Source: Intestinibacter bartlettii (GTDB lineage: Bacteria; Bacillota; Clostridia; Peptostreptococcales; Peptostreptococcaceae). From it: 64,000 bases of DNA. Where the stretch lies: contig NZ_JAHLOQ010000003.1 in the NCBI RefSeq assembly GCF_018917435.1, positions 1 to 64,000 on the forward strand, given 5' to 3'. Position 1 is the first letter of the stretch. Each line of letters begins with the position of its first letter. The notes under the pieces are model-generated. The model was not told the origin of the DNA. It did not search any database and worked only from the letters and a program-made list of their open reading frames with translations. Shown here in pieces: positions 8,508-17,287 of the stretch. Made by a program: the position numbers and the translations under genes.

Positions 8508-9171
8508 CTTTATTATCTCCTCTTTCACTGTCTTTATAACTTATAGCTACTCCGTCTCCCATTGGTAAAAGTGAAGTCGTTAGATAATCACAATTACATA
8601 TATAGTCTAAGTAATCTCTCATTCTTTTTACTATAGTTTTCTTTCTTCTAACTACTAAATCATCACTAGCTATCATACCTTTGTATAAAATATTATCTGA
8701 TATTAACACTCCACCTACTTTTAGTTTATCTATAACTAAATCATAGAATAATTTATATTGACCTTTAGCAGCATCTAAGAAGATCATATCAAACTCACCT
8801 TCTATATTTTTAAGTTGTTCAACTGCGTCGCCTTCAAGTATTGTTATATTATTTTCAAATCCAGCTCTTTTTATGTTTTCTTTAGCTTTTTCAATCATAA
8901 CTGGATTTCTTTCACAAGTTGTTATGTCAGAATCCTCTCCACATGTTGTGGCAAATAATATAGAAGAGTATCCTATCGCACAACCTACCTCTAAAATTTT
9001 CTTTGGTTTTTGTATTTTTAAAAGTACTTTTAATAAATCAGAAACCTCTTTGTGTACTATTGGTACACTATTTTCTTCTGCATATATTTCTAACTCCTTT
9101 AAAAGTCCATCTGTATCTTTTAAAGTATGTCTTATATAATCTTCAACAACATCATTTACTATATTACTCAA
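8500..9171 (-). CDS. SAM-dependent O-methyltransferase (TrmR/YrrM-like)
   Basis: Class I methyltransferase of the catechol-O-methyltransferase-like family. The SAM motif is VGCAIGYSSILFA, followed by the acidic CERNP and FDMIFLDAAKGQY. Next to a U32 gene it most resembles TrmR (YrrM), which methylates 5-hydroxyuridine at the tRNA wobble position; the U32 partner could supply the hydroxylation. The start is drawn at a TTG (9171) because AAGGAG lies 8 nt before it; an ATG ten codons further upstream (9201) has no ribosome binding site. The coding end overlaps the U32 start. Confidence 0.8.
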   Translation of the reverse strand: MSNIVNDVVEDYIRHTLKDTDGLLKELEIYAEENSVPIVHKEVSDLLKVLLKIQKPKKILEVGCAIGYSSILFATTCGEDSDITTCERNPVMIEKAKENIKRAGFENNITILEGDAVEQLKNIEGEFDMIFLDAAKGQYKLFYDLVIDKLKVGGVLISDNILYKGMIASDDLVVRRKKTIVKRMRDYLDYICNCDYLTTSLLPMGDGVAISYKDSERGDNKDA

Positions 9172-9246
9172 ATTTTTCACTCCTTGATTTTTATTAGACA
9201 TTAATATGGATTATACCCAAATTTAGATATAATCCATACAAAACTT

Positions 9247-10320
9247 TTATTCTTTTTCTGACTTAGAAGCTTCTTCTAAGGCTTTATTTCTTTCATCTCT
9301 ATCTTTTCTATATTTACTTACATTTTTTTTGTGCTCTTCATATGTTTTGCTGTAAACATTCCCTCCATCTATACTAGCAACAAAGTATAAGTAATCAGTA
9401 TTAGCCGGTTCAAGTACCGCTTCTATAGATTTTATACATGGATTTGCAATAGGTGTTGGTGGTAATCCTTTTTCAACATAAGTATTATATGGAGAATCTA
9501 TTTTTAAATCATTATATGTTATACTTTTCTTTCTAGTTTCAAAAATATACTGAAGAGTTGCATCTGATTGAAGAGCCATATTTTGATCTAGTCTATTATA
9601 AAATACACTAGCTATTATAGGTCTATCTTCATCTATTACAGCTTCTTTTTCTACTATAGAAGCTAGGTTAACAACTTCTTGAAGAGTCATACCTCTTTCT
9701 TTTTGCTTTTTCTTTAATTCATCAGTATAGTTTTTATTAAATAGAGTAAGCATTTCTTTTATTATATCTTTAGCTTTTGCATCTTTATCAAAATAATACG
9801 TACTTGGATATAAAAATCCTTCTAAACTTTTTATATCTTTTTGATTTAGAAATTCAAAATCATCGTAAAATTCACTTGGATTTGATACTAACTCTTCAAA
9901 ATCTTCTTTTTTACCTAATTCATTTTTTACTAATATTGCTATTATTTCGTTTGATGTAGATCCTTCTGGTATAGTTACTTTTATGCCATCTTGATATATT
10001 TCTCCTGAAACTAATTTATCTATAATCTCAGAATTAGATAATTTTTGATTTAATAAGTATTTACCTGATTTCATATGAGAATAATTATTTTTCATTTTAA
10101 AATTAATCTTAAAGATAAGTTCATTCTTTATCAAATTATTTTCTTTAAGAATATCAGCTACATTATTAACAGTAGATCCCATAGGAATATTAACTACTTT
10201 ATCTTCTCCGTTACTTTTATCAAAAGGTCCACTTTGGTAAATTACAAATAAAACCCCTATAAGTAGTAATAAAACAACGGAAGATACCAATATGATGACT
10301 TTCTTTTTACTTAATTTCAT
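9247..10320 (-). CDS. mltG: endolytic murein transglycosylase MltG
   Basis: 357-residue YceG/MltG family protein. One N-terminal membrane anchor (KVIILVSSVVLLLLIGVLFV) precedes a LysM-like region and the catalytic domain with LASIVEKEAV (catalytic Glu), SDATLQY and SPYNTY..GLPPTPI motifs. MltG cleaves nascent glycan strands and sets their length at the membrane. Start at the ATG preceded by AAGGAG; an upstream in-frame TTG lacks a ribosome binding site. It lies upstream of the methyltransferase/U32 pair on the same strand and may be cotranscribed with it. Confidence 0.9.
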   Translation of the reverse strand: MKLSKKKVIILVSSVVLLLLIGVLFVIYQSGPFDKSNGEDKVVNIPMGSTVNNVADILKENNLIKNELIFKINFKMKNNYSHMKSGKYLLNQKLSNSEIIDKLVSGEIYQDGIKVTIPEGSTSNEIIAILVKNELGKKEDFEELVSNPSEFYDDFEFLNQKDIKSLEGFLYPSTYYFDKDAKAKDIIKEMLTLFNKNYTDELKKKQKERGMTLQEVVNLASIVEKEAVIDEDRPIIASVFYNRLDQNMALQSDATLQYIFETRKKSITYNDLKIDSPYNTYVEKGLPPTPIANPCIKSIEAVLEPANTDYLYFVASIDGGNVYSKTYEEHKKNVSKYRKDRDERNKALEEASKSEKE

Positions 10321-10482
10321 ATTTTTTCTCCTTGATATATTTGTATCTTCTTTATTATAAAACTTAGTTAGCAATATTTCAACAATAAAATACTTATTAC
10401 AAAGTAGTTAGACAAATATTTTCTATAGTATTTCCAATTTTAACATATTGTAAACACAAAAGATATTTTTTATTTTAAAGTA

Positions 10483-10513
10483 AAAACCCCTATATATTTA
10501 TAGAGGTTTTTAT
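10483..10513 (-). terminator. intrinsic terminator after the XerD-like gene
   Basis: Stem AAAACCTCTATA with TATAGGGGTTTT on the minus strand, T-rich downstream, immediately after the stop codon of the recombinase-like gene. It separates that gene from mltG. Confidence 0.75.
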
Positions 10514-11406
10514 TATTTATAGTTCATATCATTTTCTCGAGGATGTTTTTCTTTTATTTCTTTTCTTATATTTTTATCTATATATTTTAAATATAATTGT
10601 AAACTTGATAAATTAGAATTTCCTAATATTTTACTTACAACAGCTACATTAGCACCACCATTAAGTAGATGTATTGCAAAAGAATGTCTAAGTGTTGTTG
10701 GATTTATATTTTTATTTATATCTGCCTCTTTAGCATATTTTTTTATTAGCTTCCAAAGTCCCTGTCTTGTAAATCGTTGACCTTGTGCATTAACAAATAA
10801 TGCTTTTTCTTCTGGATAAGTTAATATATCTCGCGAATCATTGATATATTTTAATAAGTAAAATTTAGTAGTTTCACAAAGTGGTATAACTCTTTGATTT
10901 TTTGAACTACCACAATATATATAATCTATATCTAAATCAATATCTTCTAAGTTCATTTCTATAAGTTCAGAAACCTTAATGCCTGTCCCATATAAAACTT
11001 CAAATATAGCCTTATCCCTTACTTTTTTAGGTGTTGATAAATCATCAAATTTTAATAATTTATCGACTTCTTCTTCTGTAAGTATTTCTACTTCTTCTCT
11101 TTTTACTTTTGGTTTTTTTATATTTTTTGATGGATCACTTGTTGTTAATCTATTAAAAAATAAATAATCATGATAAGACTTAATAGATGATATCATCCTT
11201 GAAATTGATGATACAGATATGTTATCTTTTTCGAGTTCAATTAAATAACTTATTATATCATTTTCAACTACGTCTACAATATTTATATTTTTGCAATTTA
11301 GATAGTCCATATATTTTCTTAAATCTCTATTATAAGATGCTACTGTATTTTGGGATAATTTTTTGTTTTTTTCTATATAATCTAAATACTCTTTTAAAAC
11401 TTTCAT
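10513..11406 (-). CDS. XerD-like tyrosine recombinase with substituted catalytic residues
   Basis: 297-residue protein with the SAM-like N-terminal core-binding domain (1-85) and a C-terminal catalytic fold of XerC/XerD. The fold is clear, but active-site positions differ: the first Arg (LRVSEL in XerD) is Lys in GTGIKVSELI; the His two before LRH (PHVLRH) is Thr in NPTTLRHSFAIHLL; the LGHS His is Asn in ILGNSN. The second Arg and the nucleophile Tyr (QLYLKYI) remain. Catalysis is therefore doubtful. The position beside spoIIM and a Nudix gene matches xerD in Bacillus, so this looks like a drifted positional orthologue. The ribosome binding site AAGGAG precedes the ATG. Confidence 0.8.
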   Translation of the reverse strand: MKVLKEYLDYIEKNKKLSQNTVASYNRDLRKYMDYLNCKNINIVDVVENDIISYLIELEKDNISVSSISRMISSIKSYHDYLFFNRLTTSDPSKNIKKPKVKREEVEILTEEEVDKLLKFDDLSTPKKVRDKAIFEVLYGTGIKVSELIEMNLEDIDLDIDYIYCGSSKNQRVIPLCETTKFYLLKYINDSRDILTYPEEKALFVNAQGQRFTRQGLWKLIKKYAKEADINKNINPTTLRHSFAIHLLNGGANVAVVSKILGNSNLSSLQLYLKYIDKNIRKEIKEKHPRENDMNYK

Positions 11407-11417
11407 TTTTAACTCCT

Positions 11418-12011
11418 TTATCTTGCTAGGAATTGTATTATAGTGATACTTATTATATTAAATATTGACTGTAATATAATAGAAGCACACATAATAATTA
11501 ATAATTTTAACACAAACTCTTTTCCTAAAGATACTATACTATCTTGTCGTTTCTTTTTCAACTGTTTGTAAACACTTTTAATATATCCTATAGATAATTC
11601 TATTAAAATTATAGACATTGGCACTATAATTATATTTTTTAAAAAGACAATAATACACATCTTAAAACTACTAAGTCCTAAAAGGATTATACTTGTATTT
11701 ATGGTATATCCTATAGACATGGCTTTTACTATAAATACAAGTATAGCTAATGGATATGTAAAGAAAAATAAAGTTAATATTCCTATTGAACCTAAATATC
11801 TTATGTACTCTTTTATATTTTTAAAAATAAAATCTTTTTTATTTACATTTCCATTATAATAAGCATTTATTTCATCTATTTGCTTAGCCATATTATTTAA
11901 GTTACTACTATCTATCTTGTTTAAACATGCACCTAATACTACAAATAAAATAAAAATTATGCTTATAATTATTAAGCTTTTGTTTCTCTTGTAAAAATCT
12001 TTTTTCCTCAA
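11418..12011 (-). CDS. spoIIM: stage II sporulation protein M
   Basis: 197-residue integral membrane protein of the SpoIIM (DUF95) family with about five membrane spans: residues 13-30, a middle pair near 72-110, 118-137 and 167-195. SpoIIM joins SpoIID and SpoIIP in the peptidoglycan-degrading machine that drives engulfment. The Nudix-spoIIM-xerD order is conserved with Bacillus. Start is TTG, 8 nt after GGAGG; this ribosome binding site is the 3' arm of a long-range hairpin (12018-12066). Sequence similarity within the family is low, so the call leans partly on context. Confidence 0.82.
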   Translation of the reverse strand: MRKKDFYKRNKSLIIISIIFILFVVLGACLNKIDSSNLNNMAKQIDEINAYYNGNVNKKDFIFKNIKEYIRYLGSIGILTLFFFTYPLAILVFIVKAMSIGYTINTSIILLGLSSFKMCIIVFLKNIIIVPMSIILIELSIGYIKSVYKQLKKKRQDSIVSLGKEFVLKLLIIMCASIILQSIFNIISITIIQFLAR

Positions 12012-12017
12012 TTTAAA

Positions 12018-12066
12018 AACCTCCTCTATCTTTACATATAAATATTATGTTAACTTAGAGGAGGTT
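12018..12066 (-). promoter_or_regulatory. hairpin pairing the spoIIM ribosome binding site, possible attenuator
   Basis: On the mRNA strand AACCTCCTCTA (just after the Nudix gene) is perfectly complementary to TAGAGGAGGTT, which contains the spoIIM ribosome binding site. The 11-bp stem has a 27-nt loop and is followed by TTTAAATTG. It could act as a weak terminator after the Nudix gene, as a translational lock on spoIIM, or both. Confidence 0.6.
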
Positions 12067-12079
12067 ATTCCTTTTATAT

Positions 12080-12610
12080 TTAATTAATCATATCTTTTGA
12101 TAATAGTACACCTAAAGATGTCTTTGCATCTACAATTTCATTATTTAAAACCATTTTATATACTTCATCAAAATCTATTTCTTCTATTACTAGTTGTTGT
12201 TCTTCTTTTTTATCTTCATGTTTTTCAAGCTTTTTGGCTAAATATATAAATACCTTCTGATTTGAAAATCCTACTGAAGGATAAAATTTATATATTAACT
12301 TAAAGCTTTCTGCGTCATATCCCGTTTTTTTTCTAAATTCTCTTATTGCACATTCTCGTGGATTCTCATTTAACTCTAATTTTCCACCTGGAATTTCTAA
12401 AACTACATCTTCAATTGATTTTCTATACTGATTTACTAAAATAATTTTGTTATCTTCTGTTATAGCAACTACTGCTACAAATCCGTTATGCTCAACTATT
12501 TCTCTTTTTTGATATCCCTTATTTGGAACTTCTACAGTGTCAACTCTTAAGCTCACAGTTTTACCTGTGTATATCAAATCACTACTTACAGTATTTTCTT
12601 TATCAATCAT
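12080..12610 (-). CDS. Nudix family protein, ADP-ribose pyrophosphatase-like, altered Nudix box
   Basis: 176-residue protein aligned with NudF/YqkG-type ADP-ribose pyrophosphatases. The Nudix box starts normally (GGKLELNENPRECAIREF) but continues RKKTGY where the consensus requires EExGU. Two metal-binding glutamates are thus Lys, read directly from codons AAA AAA. Hydrolysis of ADP-ribose is therefore doubtful; a ligand-binding role is possible. Its start overlaps the stop of the DUF3866 gene (ATGATTGA), so the two are translationally coupled. A Nudix gene beside spoIIM and xerD is conserved in Bacillus and, with steA, in Actinobacteria. Confidence 0.82.
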   Translation of the reverse strand: MIDKENTVSSDLIYTGKTVSLRVDTVEVPNKGYQKREIVEHNGFVAVVAITEDNKIILVNQYRKSIEDVVLEIPGGKLELNENPRECAIREFRKKTGYDAESFKLIYKFYPSVGFSNQKVFIYLAKKLEKHEDKKEEQQLVIEEIDFDEVYKMVLNNEIVDAKTSLGVLLSKDMIN

Positions 12611-13679
12611 GGCATACCTCCATTAAATAATATGCAGCACTACTTGCAGAATCGAAAAATTCACTATCTTCATCGTAATTTCTTCCCATACTTTTTACCT
12701 TTAGTCCAAAATACTCTAAATCTTCTTTGCATTTATTATTTTTAATAAATACTATATTGTGCTTTTCGTCTAATTTATTTTCTTTTATTTGTGCTTTAAT
12801 TTTATTTAACTTTTCATCTTCATAAATTGTTATTGGTATATTTACATCTACATTAACAATTTTATCAAATACAGTTATACTATGGTGTGATATACCTTGA
12901 TGTCTATCTCTTTTATCAGCAAAACTTATCCTTGGAATAGCTATAGGTGCGCCACCTAGTTTTTTTACAGCATCTAGGATTGGCCCTTGCTCTATTCCTG
13001 TAAATCCGTATTTAGTACCTGTACCTGCAATTCCAGGCCCCATACTAACAAATACTACGTCTGCTTTTGCAATTTCTTTTGCTGTTATAAGGGCTGTATA
13101 TATATTTATACACTCATAATCCCCGCCAAATGCATTTCCAATTGTTATAGTAGAATCAATTAATCCTTTTTGCTTTAAGTTTTTAACATTTAAACTTAGA
13201 TAAAGTGGTAAGGCTGCACCATCAGTCATTATATATGCTATTTTTTTATTTGGATTATTTCTTTTATAAGATGCAACAAAAGGCGTCAACATGCTGTGTA
13301 AAGTTCCCACTACAACAGGTAGTTTATCTAAACTTTCAAAATTATTTATTATATCATGGTATTTACTTTCATGATCTTCTACACTATCGACTACTATTTG
13401 ATAAGGAGTATATCTAAGTTTCATAATATGACCATCAGCGTCTAAATCTGATTCCATATTATTTAAATTACTTATTACAAAGTGATATCCTCCTGTTCCT
13501 AAGCTAAGTTCAACAGCTGTCGTATTTAATACAACTTTATCACCTATACTTACCTCACCAGTCATTTTAGGATAGTTATATGCTCTTTGGCTTTGTCCAC
13601 CAACGTTTACTCTTATATCTTGTAAATCATCATCGCTATGTTTTATAGACTCGACAATCCCCACTTTTTTACTAATCAT
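12603..13679 (-). CDS. DUF3866 family protein
   Basis: 358-residue soluble protein matching the DUF3866 family of Firmicutes and Actinobacteria, function unknown. No signal peptide or membrane segment is evident. Glycine-rich and conserved-looking stretches include TIGNAFGGDYECINIYTAL, VFVSMGPGIAGTGTKYGFTG and RDRHQGISHHS, suggesting a nucleotide- or metal-binding enzyme, but no known catalytic motif is recognisable. It is encoded between a glycosyltransferase 4 gene (4-nt gap) and the Nudix gene (8-nt overlap), within one operon. Confidence 0.75.
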   Translation of the reverse strand: MISKKVGIVESIKHSDDDLQDIRVNVGGQSQRAYNYPKMTGEVSIGDKVVLNTTAVELSLGTGGYHFVISNLNNMESDLDADGHIMKLRYTPYQIVVDSVEDHESKYHDIINNFESLDKLPVVVGTLHSMLTPFVASYKRNNPNKKIAYIMTDGAALPLYLSLNVKNLKQKGLIDSTITIGNAFGGDYECINIYTALITAKEIAKADVVFVSMGPGIAGTGTKYGFTGIEQGPILDAVKKLGGAPIAIPRISFADKRDRHQGISHHSITVFDKIVNVDVNIPITIYEDEKLNKIKAQIKENKLDEKHNIVFIKNNKCKEDLEYFGLKVKSMGRNYDEDSEFFDSASSAAYYLMEVCHD

Positions 13680-13683
13680 ATTA

Positions 13684-14550
13684 TTACCTTCCCAAGTTAT
13701 CTATAAATTTTAATACTCTATTTTTTTCTATTATTTTAGTAAGAGAGAATTTTTCAGTAATTAAATGCATAAGTACTAAAAATACTAACCATGCAACTCT
13801 AATTTTTATACCATATCCAAATGCCATTAAAACACCTATTGATATTCCTAAAACATTTGATCCTGTATCTCCCATCATTCCTCTAGCTTTTAAATCGGTA
13901 TTAAAGTATGCTAATACATTTGGAAGTATAAGAAGTGGTAATACTTTTATATATCCTGTTAATGTAATATATATAGGTATCATTATTACTAAATAAGCTT
14001 TTATAGCTCTTCCTGGTCTTAAATCAAATAAGTTCATTAAATTTGTAGAAAGTGCTATTATTAATGTATTTACAATTATATCTACTATGTCATTTGAAAT
14101 ACATACAGAAACTACTAATCCTACAAATCCACCAAATAGAGCTTTAAAACCTCCTGTAGTAAGTTCACCTTTTAGTAGGCTCTTAAAATGACCTTTTAAT
14201 CCACTTACACTTCTATTTCCTATTAAGTCATCTAATGCACCTGCAAAAAACATACATATCATAGCGAATATATATAATGCTAAACATAAAAGCCATACTG
14301 TATTCATATTCAAATAGCTTGTACTACCTACTACCCACACAGTATTCATTGTTATATATCCTAATATTATACTATTGATTATCATCATAGGTAAAAATAC
14401 TATACCCATTCCAACAGGTATCATTTCATTTTTATAGTTAGGTCTAATTACATTTCCACTAACTAACATACTCTTAAACAGAGGTATCATAAAATATGTT
14501 CCTAAAAAACCTAACACAAATAATATTGCATGAAAAATATATTGTGTCAT
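13684..14550 (-). CDS. MraY/WecA-like glycosyltransferase family 4 membrane protein
   Basis: 288-residue multi-pass membrane protein resembling the polyprenyl-phosphate sugar-1-phosphate transferase family. Conserved features include ALDDLIGNRSVSGLKGH (Asp-Asp motif), NLFDLRPGRAIKAY and MMGDTGSNVLGISIG. It is shorter than MraY (about 320 residues), and the true substrate is unknown. It sits directly downstream of a family 2 glycosyltransferase (4-nt gap), so the pair may make or modify a lipid-linked sugar of the envelope. Confidence 0.75.
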   Translation of the reverse strand: MTQYIFHAILFVLGFLGTYFMIPLFKSMLVSGNVIRPNYKNEMIPVGMGIVFLPMMIINSIILGYITMNTVWVVGSTSYLNMNTVWLLCLALYIFAMICMFFAGALDDLIGNRSVSGLKGHFKSLLKGELTTGGFKALFGGFVGLVVSVCISNDIVDIIVNTLIIALSTNLMNLFDLRPGRAIKAYLVIMIPIYITLTGYIKVLPLLILPNVLAYFNTDLKARGMMGDTGSNVLGISIGVLMAFGYGIKIRVAWLVFLVLMHLITEKFSLTKIIEKNRVLKFIDNLGR

Positions 14551-14554
14551 AAAA

Positions 14555-15244
14555 CTACCTCCACTCTTTTTTCTTTTGTCTTACAACTTTTTTAATATGA
14601 TAGAATTGTTTACCTCTATGGATAAATCCTTTTAAATCTCTTCCTGTCTCTGAGTGAGTCATGTTCACTAATATTTCTTTTATTTTGAAGTTATTTTTTA
14701 GTATATCTATAGTCATTCCTACTTCTACACCATATCCAAATGGTATTTCATCAAATATTTCAAGAACTTCTTTTTTGAATATTCTTTGTCCTGATAAAGT
14801 AGATGTAAGCTCTACTCCTGTCATTTCCTTAACAGATTCTTTAGCTAGATTTTTTACAAATCCTAATCCCCCTTTTTTCTTAGCTGGAGGGAATTTTGCA
14901 ATAGTTACATCACATTCATCATTTATAATAGGTGTTATTAATTTTTCAACTTCACTTGCAGTGCTTCCTAAGTCGCCATCTAAAAATCCTATTATATCAG
15001 CTTTTTTCATGGCTTCTTTTAAACCGTTATTTAAAGCATATCCTTTACCTCTATTTTGACTTTGTGTTATAACATTTATTTTTTTACTTTGTACACTTTT
15101 AGCAACTTCTGATGTTTTATCACTAGAACCATCATCTACTACTATAATTTCATCTATTTCTTTAATATCTTTTATACTCTCTAATGTATCCTTTATTTTA
15201 TTTTCTTCGTTATAAGCTGGTATTATTATACTTATATAGCTCAT
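14555..15244 (-). CDS. family 2 glycosyltransferase
   Basis: 229-residue GT-A fold glycosyltransferase. The nucleotide-sugar motif IVVDDGSSDKT (about residue 34) is followed by GFLDGDLGST, the metal-binding DxD region, and LSGQRIFKKE typical of family 2 enzymes. No membrane segment is present. It is of the dolichyl-phosphate mannosyltransferase/glucosyl-3-phosphoglycerate synthase-like group. Neighbours are the GT4 membrane protein and the MctB-like protein; the acceptor cannot be inferred. Confidence 0.82.
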   Translation of the reverse strand: MSYISIIIPAYNEENKIKDTLESIKDIKEIDEIIVVDDGSSDKTSEVAKSVQSKKINVITQSQNRGKGYALNNGLKEAMKKADIIGFLDGDLGSTASEVEKLITPIINDECDVTIAKFPPAKKKGGLGFVKNLAKESVKEMTGVELTSTLSGQRIFKKEVLEIFDEIPFGYGVEVGMTIDILKNNFKIKEILVNMTHSETGRDLKGFIHRGKQFYHIKKVVRQKKKEWR

Positions 15245-15278
15245 CTTACATCTCCTTAATTAACTTTTGTAAGTTTTA

Positions 15279-16154
15279 TTATTTTGAAAATGGCATTAAA
15301 TCAGTAACATTTTCACCCATTCCGTAGTTTCCTACAATACTTTCATCTTTTATTAACATAATTAATGATATTTTTCCTATTTCAGAATCGATGTTATCTA
15401 TAGTTGATATGTTTGAATCTGAGCATAAGTTTATAAATTGTGAATTGCTAGCTTCTCTTTGAACAGCTACTAAATATTTTTTCTCTGCTTTTAATTTAGA
15501 GATAAGATTTTTTTCTTTTACTTCAAATGAATTTTTCATATTTTCATCTTCATTTTCTCCTACTATAACTACAGAATCATATGAAGCATAATTGTCATTT
15601 AAAGATTTAACTTCTATTAAATCTAAATCTTGTAATTGTTGTAGAGCTTTTTTAGCATTCTCTCCATTTAAAGAGTCTACTATATAGTTTATACAATCTT
15701 GAGATGTTTTTATATCTGTATCTATCTCACTTGATAGCTCTTTTAATTTTTTTTCATCTTCTATAGTATCTTTTAATACTATACTGAAAGCTAAATTTCC
15801 ATTTGCATCTTTTATTAAGCTTTCTAACTCCTCACTATAATCATTTTTCTCATTAGTAAGTATTATTCCTGTATTTTTCTCTGTTAATGCATCTGCAACT
15901 AAAATATTATAATTTTGTGATATATATGATAATAATTCATCATATTCTTGAGTTAACCTATCGATTTGTGTATTTAAGTCAGCTTTTTCTTGGTTTAAAG
16001 AATCAAATCTGTCTTCAAATTCCGATAAAACCTCACTTTGTTGTTTACTTAGTTCTTGATCATAGTTTAAATTGAAACCAACTATAATTCCTATACCCAA
16101 TGCTAAAAATATAGAGCCTATAGTGACAATGTAGTATTTCATGTTTATATTCAT
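15279..16154 (-). CDS. MctB/SteB-like membrane-anchored protein
   Basis: 291-residue protein with one N-terminal membrane span (YYIVTIGSIFLALGIGIIVG) followed by a coiled coil (residues 33-75) and a mixed alpha/beta domain. This is the layout of the DUF3186 family, described as copper transporter MctB in Mycobacterium and SteB in Corynebacterium. It directly follows steA, as in Actinobacteria, where the SteA-SteB pair works in septation and cell separation. A structural role as the membrane partner of SteA seems more likely than copper transport, because no metal-binding Cys or His cluster is seen. Confidence 0.78.
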   Translation of the reverse strand: MNINMKYYIVTIGSIFLALGIGIIVGFNLNYDQELSKQQSEVLSEFEDRFDSLNQEKADLNTQIDRLTQEYDELLSYISQNYNILVADALTEKNTGIILTNEKNDYSEELESLIKDANGNLAFSIVLKDTIEDEKKLKELSSEIDTDIKTSQDCINYIVDSLNGENAKKALQQLQDLDLIEVKSLNDNYASYDSVVIVGENEDENMKNSFEVKEKNLISKLKAEKKYLVAVQREASNSQFINLCSDSNISTIDNIDSEIGKISLIMLIKDESIVGNYGMGENVTDLMPFSK

Positions 16155-16171
16155 CTTTAATTCCTCCTAGT

Positions 16172-17287
16172 TTACATATTTAGTTTCATTTTTAATTGTA
16201 GTAATTTAATAAGTTGTTGCACAGTAGGAGATAAATAAGCAATTATTACAACAGGGAATATAGCTGTTATTACTAAGGCCCATATATATTTCATTTTCAA
16301 CTTACTTTTATAAAGTAAATTAACTCCTTTTGCATCTATTAGTTTAGCTCCTATCTTTAGTCTAACTAAAAATGTAGAAGCCATTCCTTTTCTTCCTTTT
16401 TCCAAAAAGTCGATCATATTAGAATGTGATCCTAATGCTACTATTAGTTCTGCTCCATACTCATATGCAGTAAGCATAGCTATATCTTCACTAGTACCTG
16501 GTGCAGGGAAAACTACAGCATCTAAGCCTAAATCTTGTACTCTTTTAAGTCCTGGTGCTCTACCATCTACATATGCATGTACTACTATTTCTTTAGCCTT
16601 CTTTAAAGCTTCATCTGTAACACTATCCATATCACCCACAATTACATCTGGAGTATATCCACATTCAAGAAGTGCATCTGCACCACCATCAACTCCAACA
16701 AGGACAGGTTTCATTTCTTCTATATAAGATCTAATTGTAGCTAAATCTTCTTTATAATCTTGTCCTCTAACTACAACTAATACATGTCTATCTTTGTAAT
16801 CTGTAGCCATTTTAGGAATTTCAGTTTCTCCTAGTATAAAACCTTTTTCTTTTTTTGCGTAATCTATAGTATTATCTATAAATCTATCTAACTCTACAGA
16901 CATATTTTCATATGCAATCTGTGTCTTTTTTTCAACAACAGACTTATCCATAACTTCGCCTTGTCCTATTAATTGGCCATTTCTATAAATTAGTCCATTA
17001 TTTACTTCTATAACTTGTCCTTCTTTTAATTCTTCAAATACATCTTCTCCCACATTATCTATAATCAGAATATTATTATCTATAAGTATTTTTGGTCCCT
17101 TATTAGGATATCTTCCACTTATTGAAGGAGCTGCATTAATAACAAGTTTTATCTTGCATTCAACTAAAGAGTTGGCTGCTACTTCGTCTATATCTGTATG
17201 ATTTATAACAGCTATTTCTCCAGCAGAAAGTCTCTTTGCAAGCTTTTTTGTCTTTCTGTCTACCTTAATTGGGGCTTCGACTCTCAT
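16172..17287 (-). CDS. steA: SteA-like septation protein with thiamin pyrophosphokinase-like fold
   Basis: 371-residue protein of the SteA family. The N-terminal half is KRLSAGEIAVINHTDIDEVAA; the centre contains a thiamin pyrophosphokinase-like region (VGVDGGADALLECGYTPDVI, GDMDSVTDEAL) and the C-terminus ends in a hydrophobic span (IWALVITAIFPVVIIAYLSP, about 334-353). SteA homologues in Corynebacterium aid cell separation with SteB. It is followed after 17 nt by the MctB/SteB-like gene. GGAGG precedes the ATG by 8 nt. Confidence 0.82.
   Translation of the reverse strand: MRVEAPIKVDRKTKKLAKRLSAGEIAVINHTDIDEVAANSLVECKIKLVINAAPSISGRYPNKGPKILIDNNILIIDNVGEDVFEELKEGQVIEVNNGLIYRNGQLIGQGEVMDKSVVEKKTQIAYENMSVELDRFIDNTIDYAKKEKGFILGETEIPKMATDYKDRHVLVVVRGQDYKEDLATIRSYIEEMKPVLVGVDGGADALLECGYTPDVIVGDMDSVTDEALKKAKEIVVHAYVDGRAPGLKRVQDLGLDAVVFPAPGTSEDIAMLTAYEYGAELIVALGSHSNMIDFLEKGRKGMASTFLVRLKIGAKLIDAKGVNLLYKSKLKMKYIWALVITAIFPVVIIAYLSPTVQQLIKLLQLKMKLNM

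Noticed and set aside
14661-15059. Plus-strand ORF of 132 codons opposite the family 2 glycosyltransferase
   Set aside because: Shadow of a clearly conserved gene; composition follows the reverse complement of its codons.
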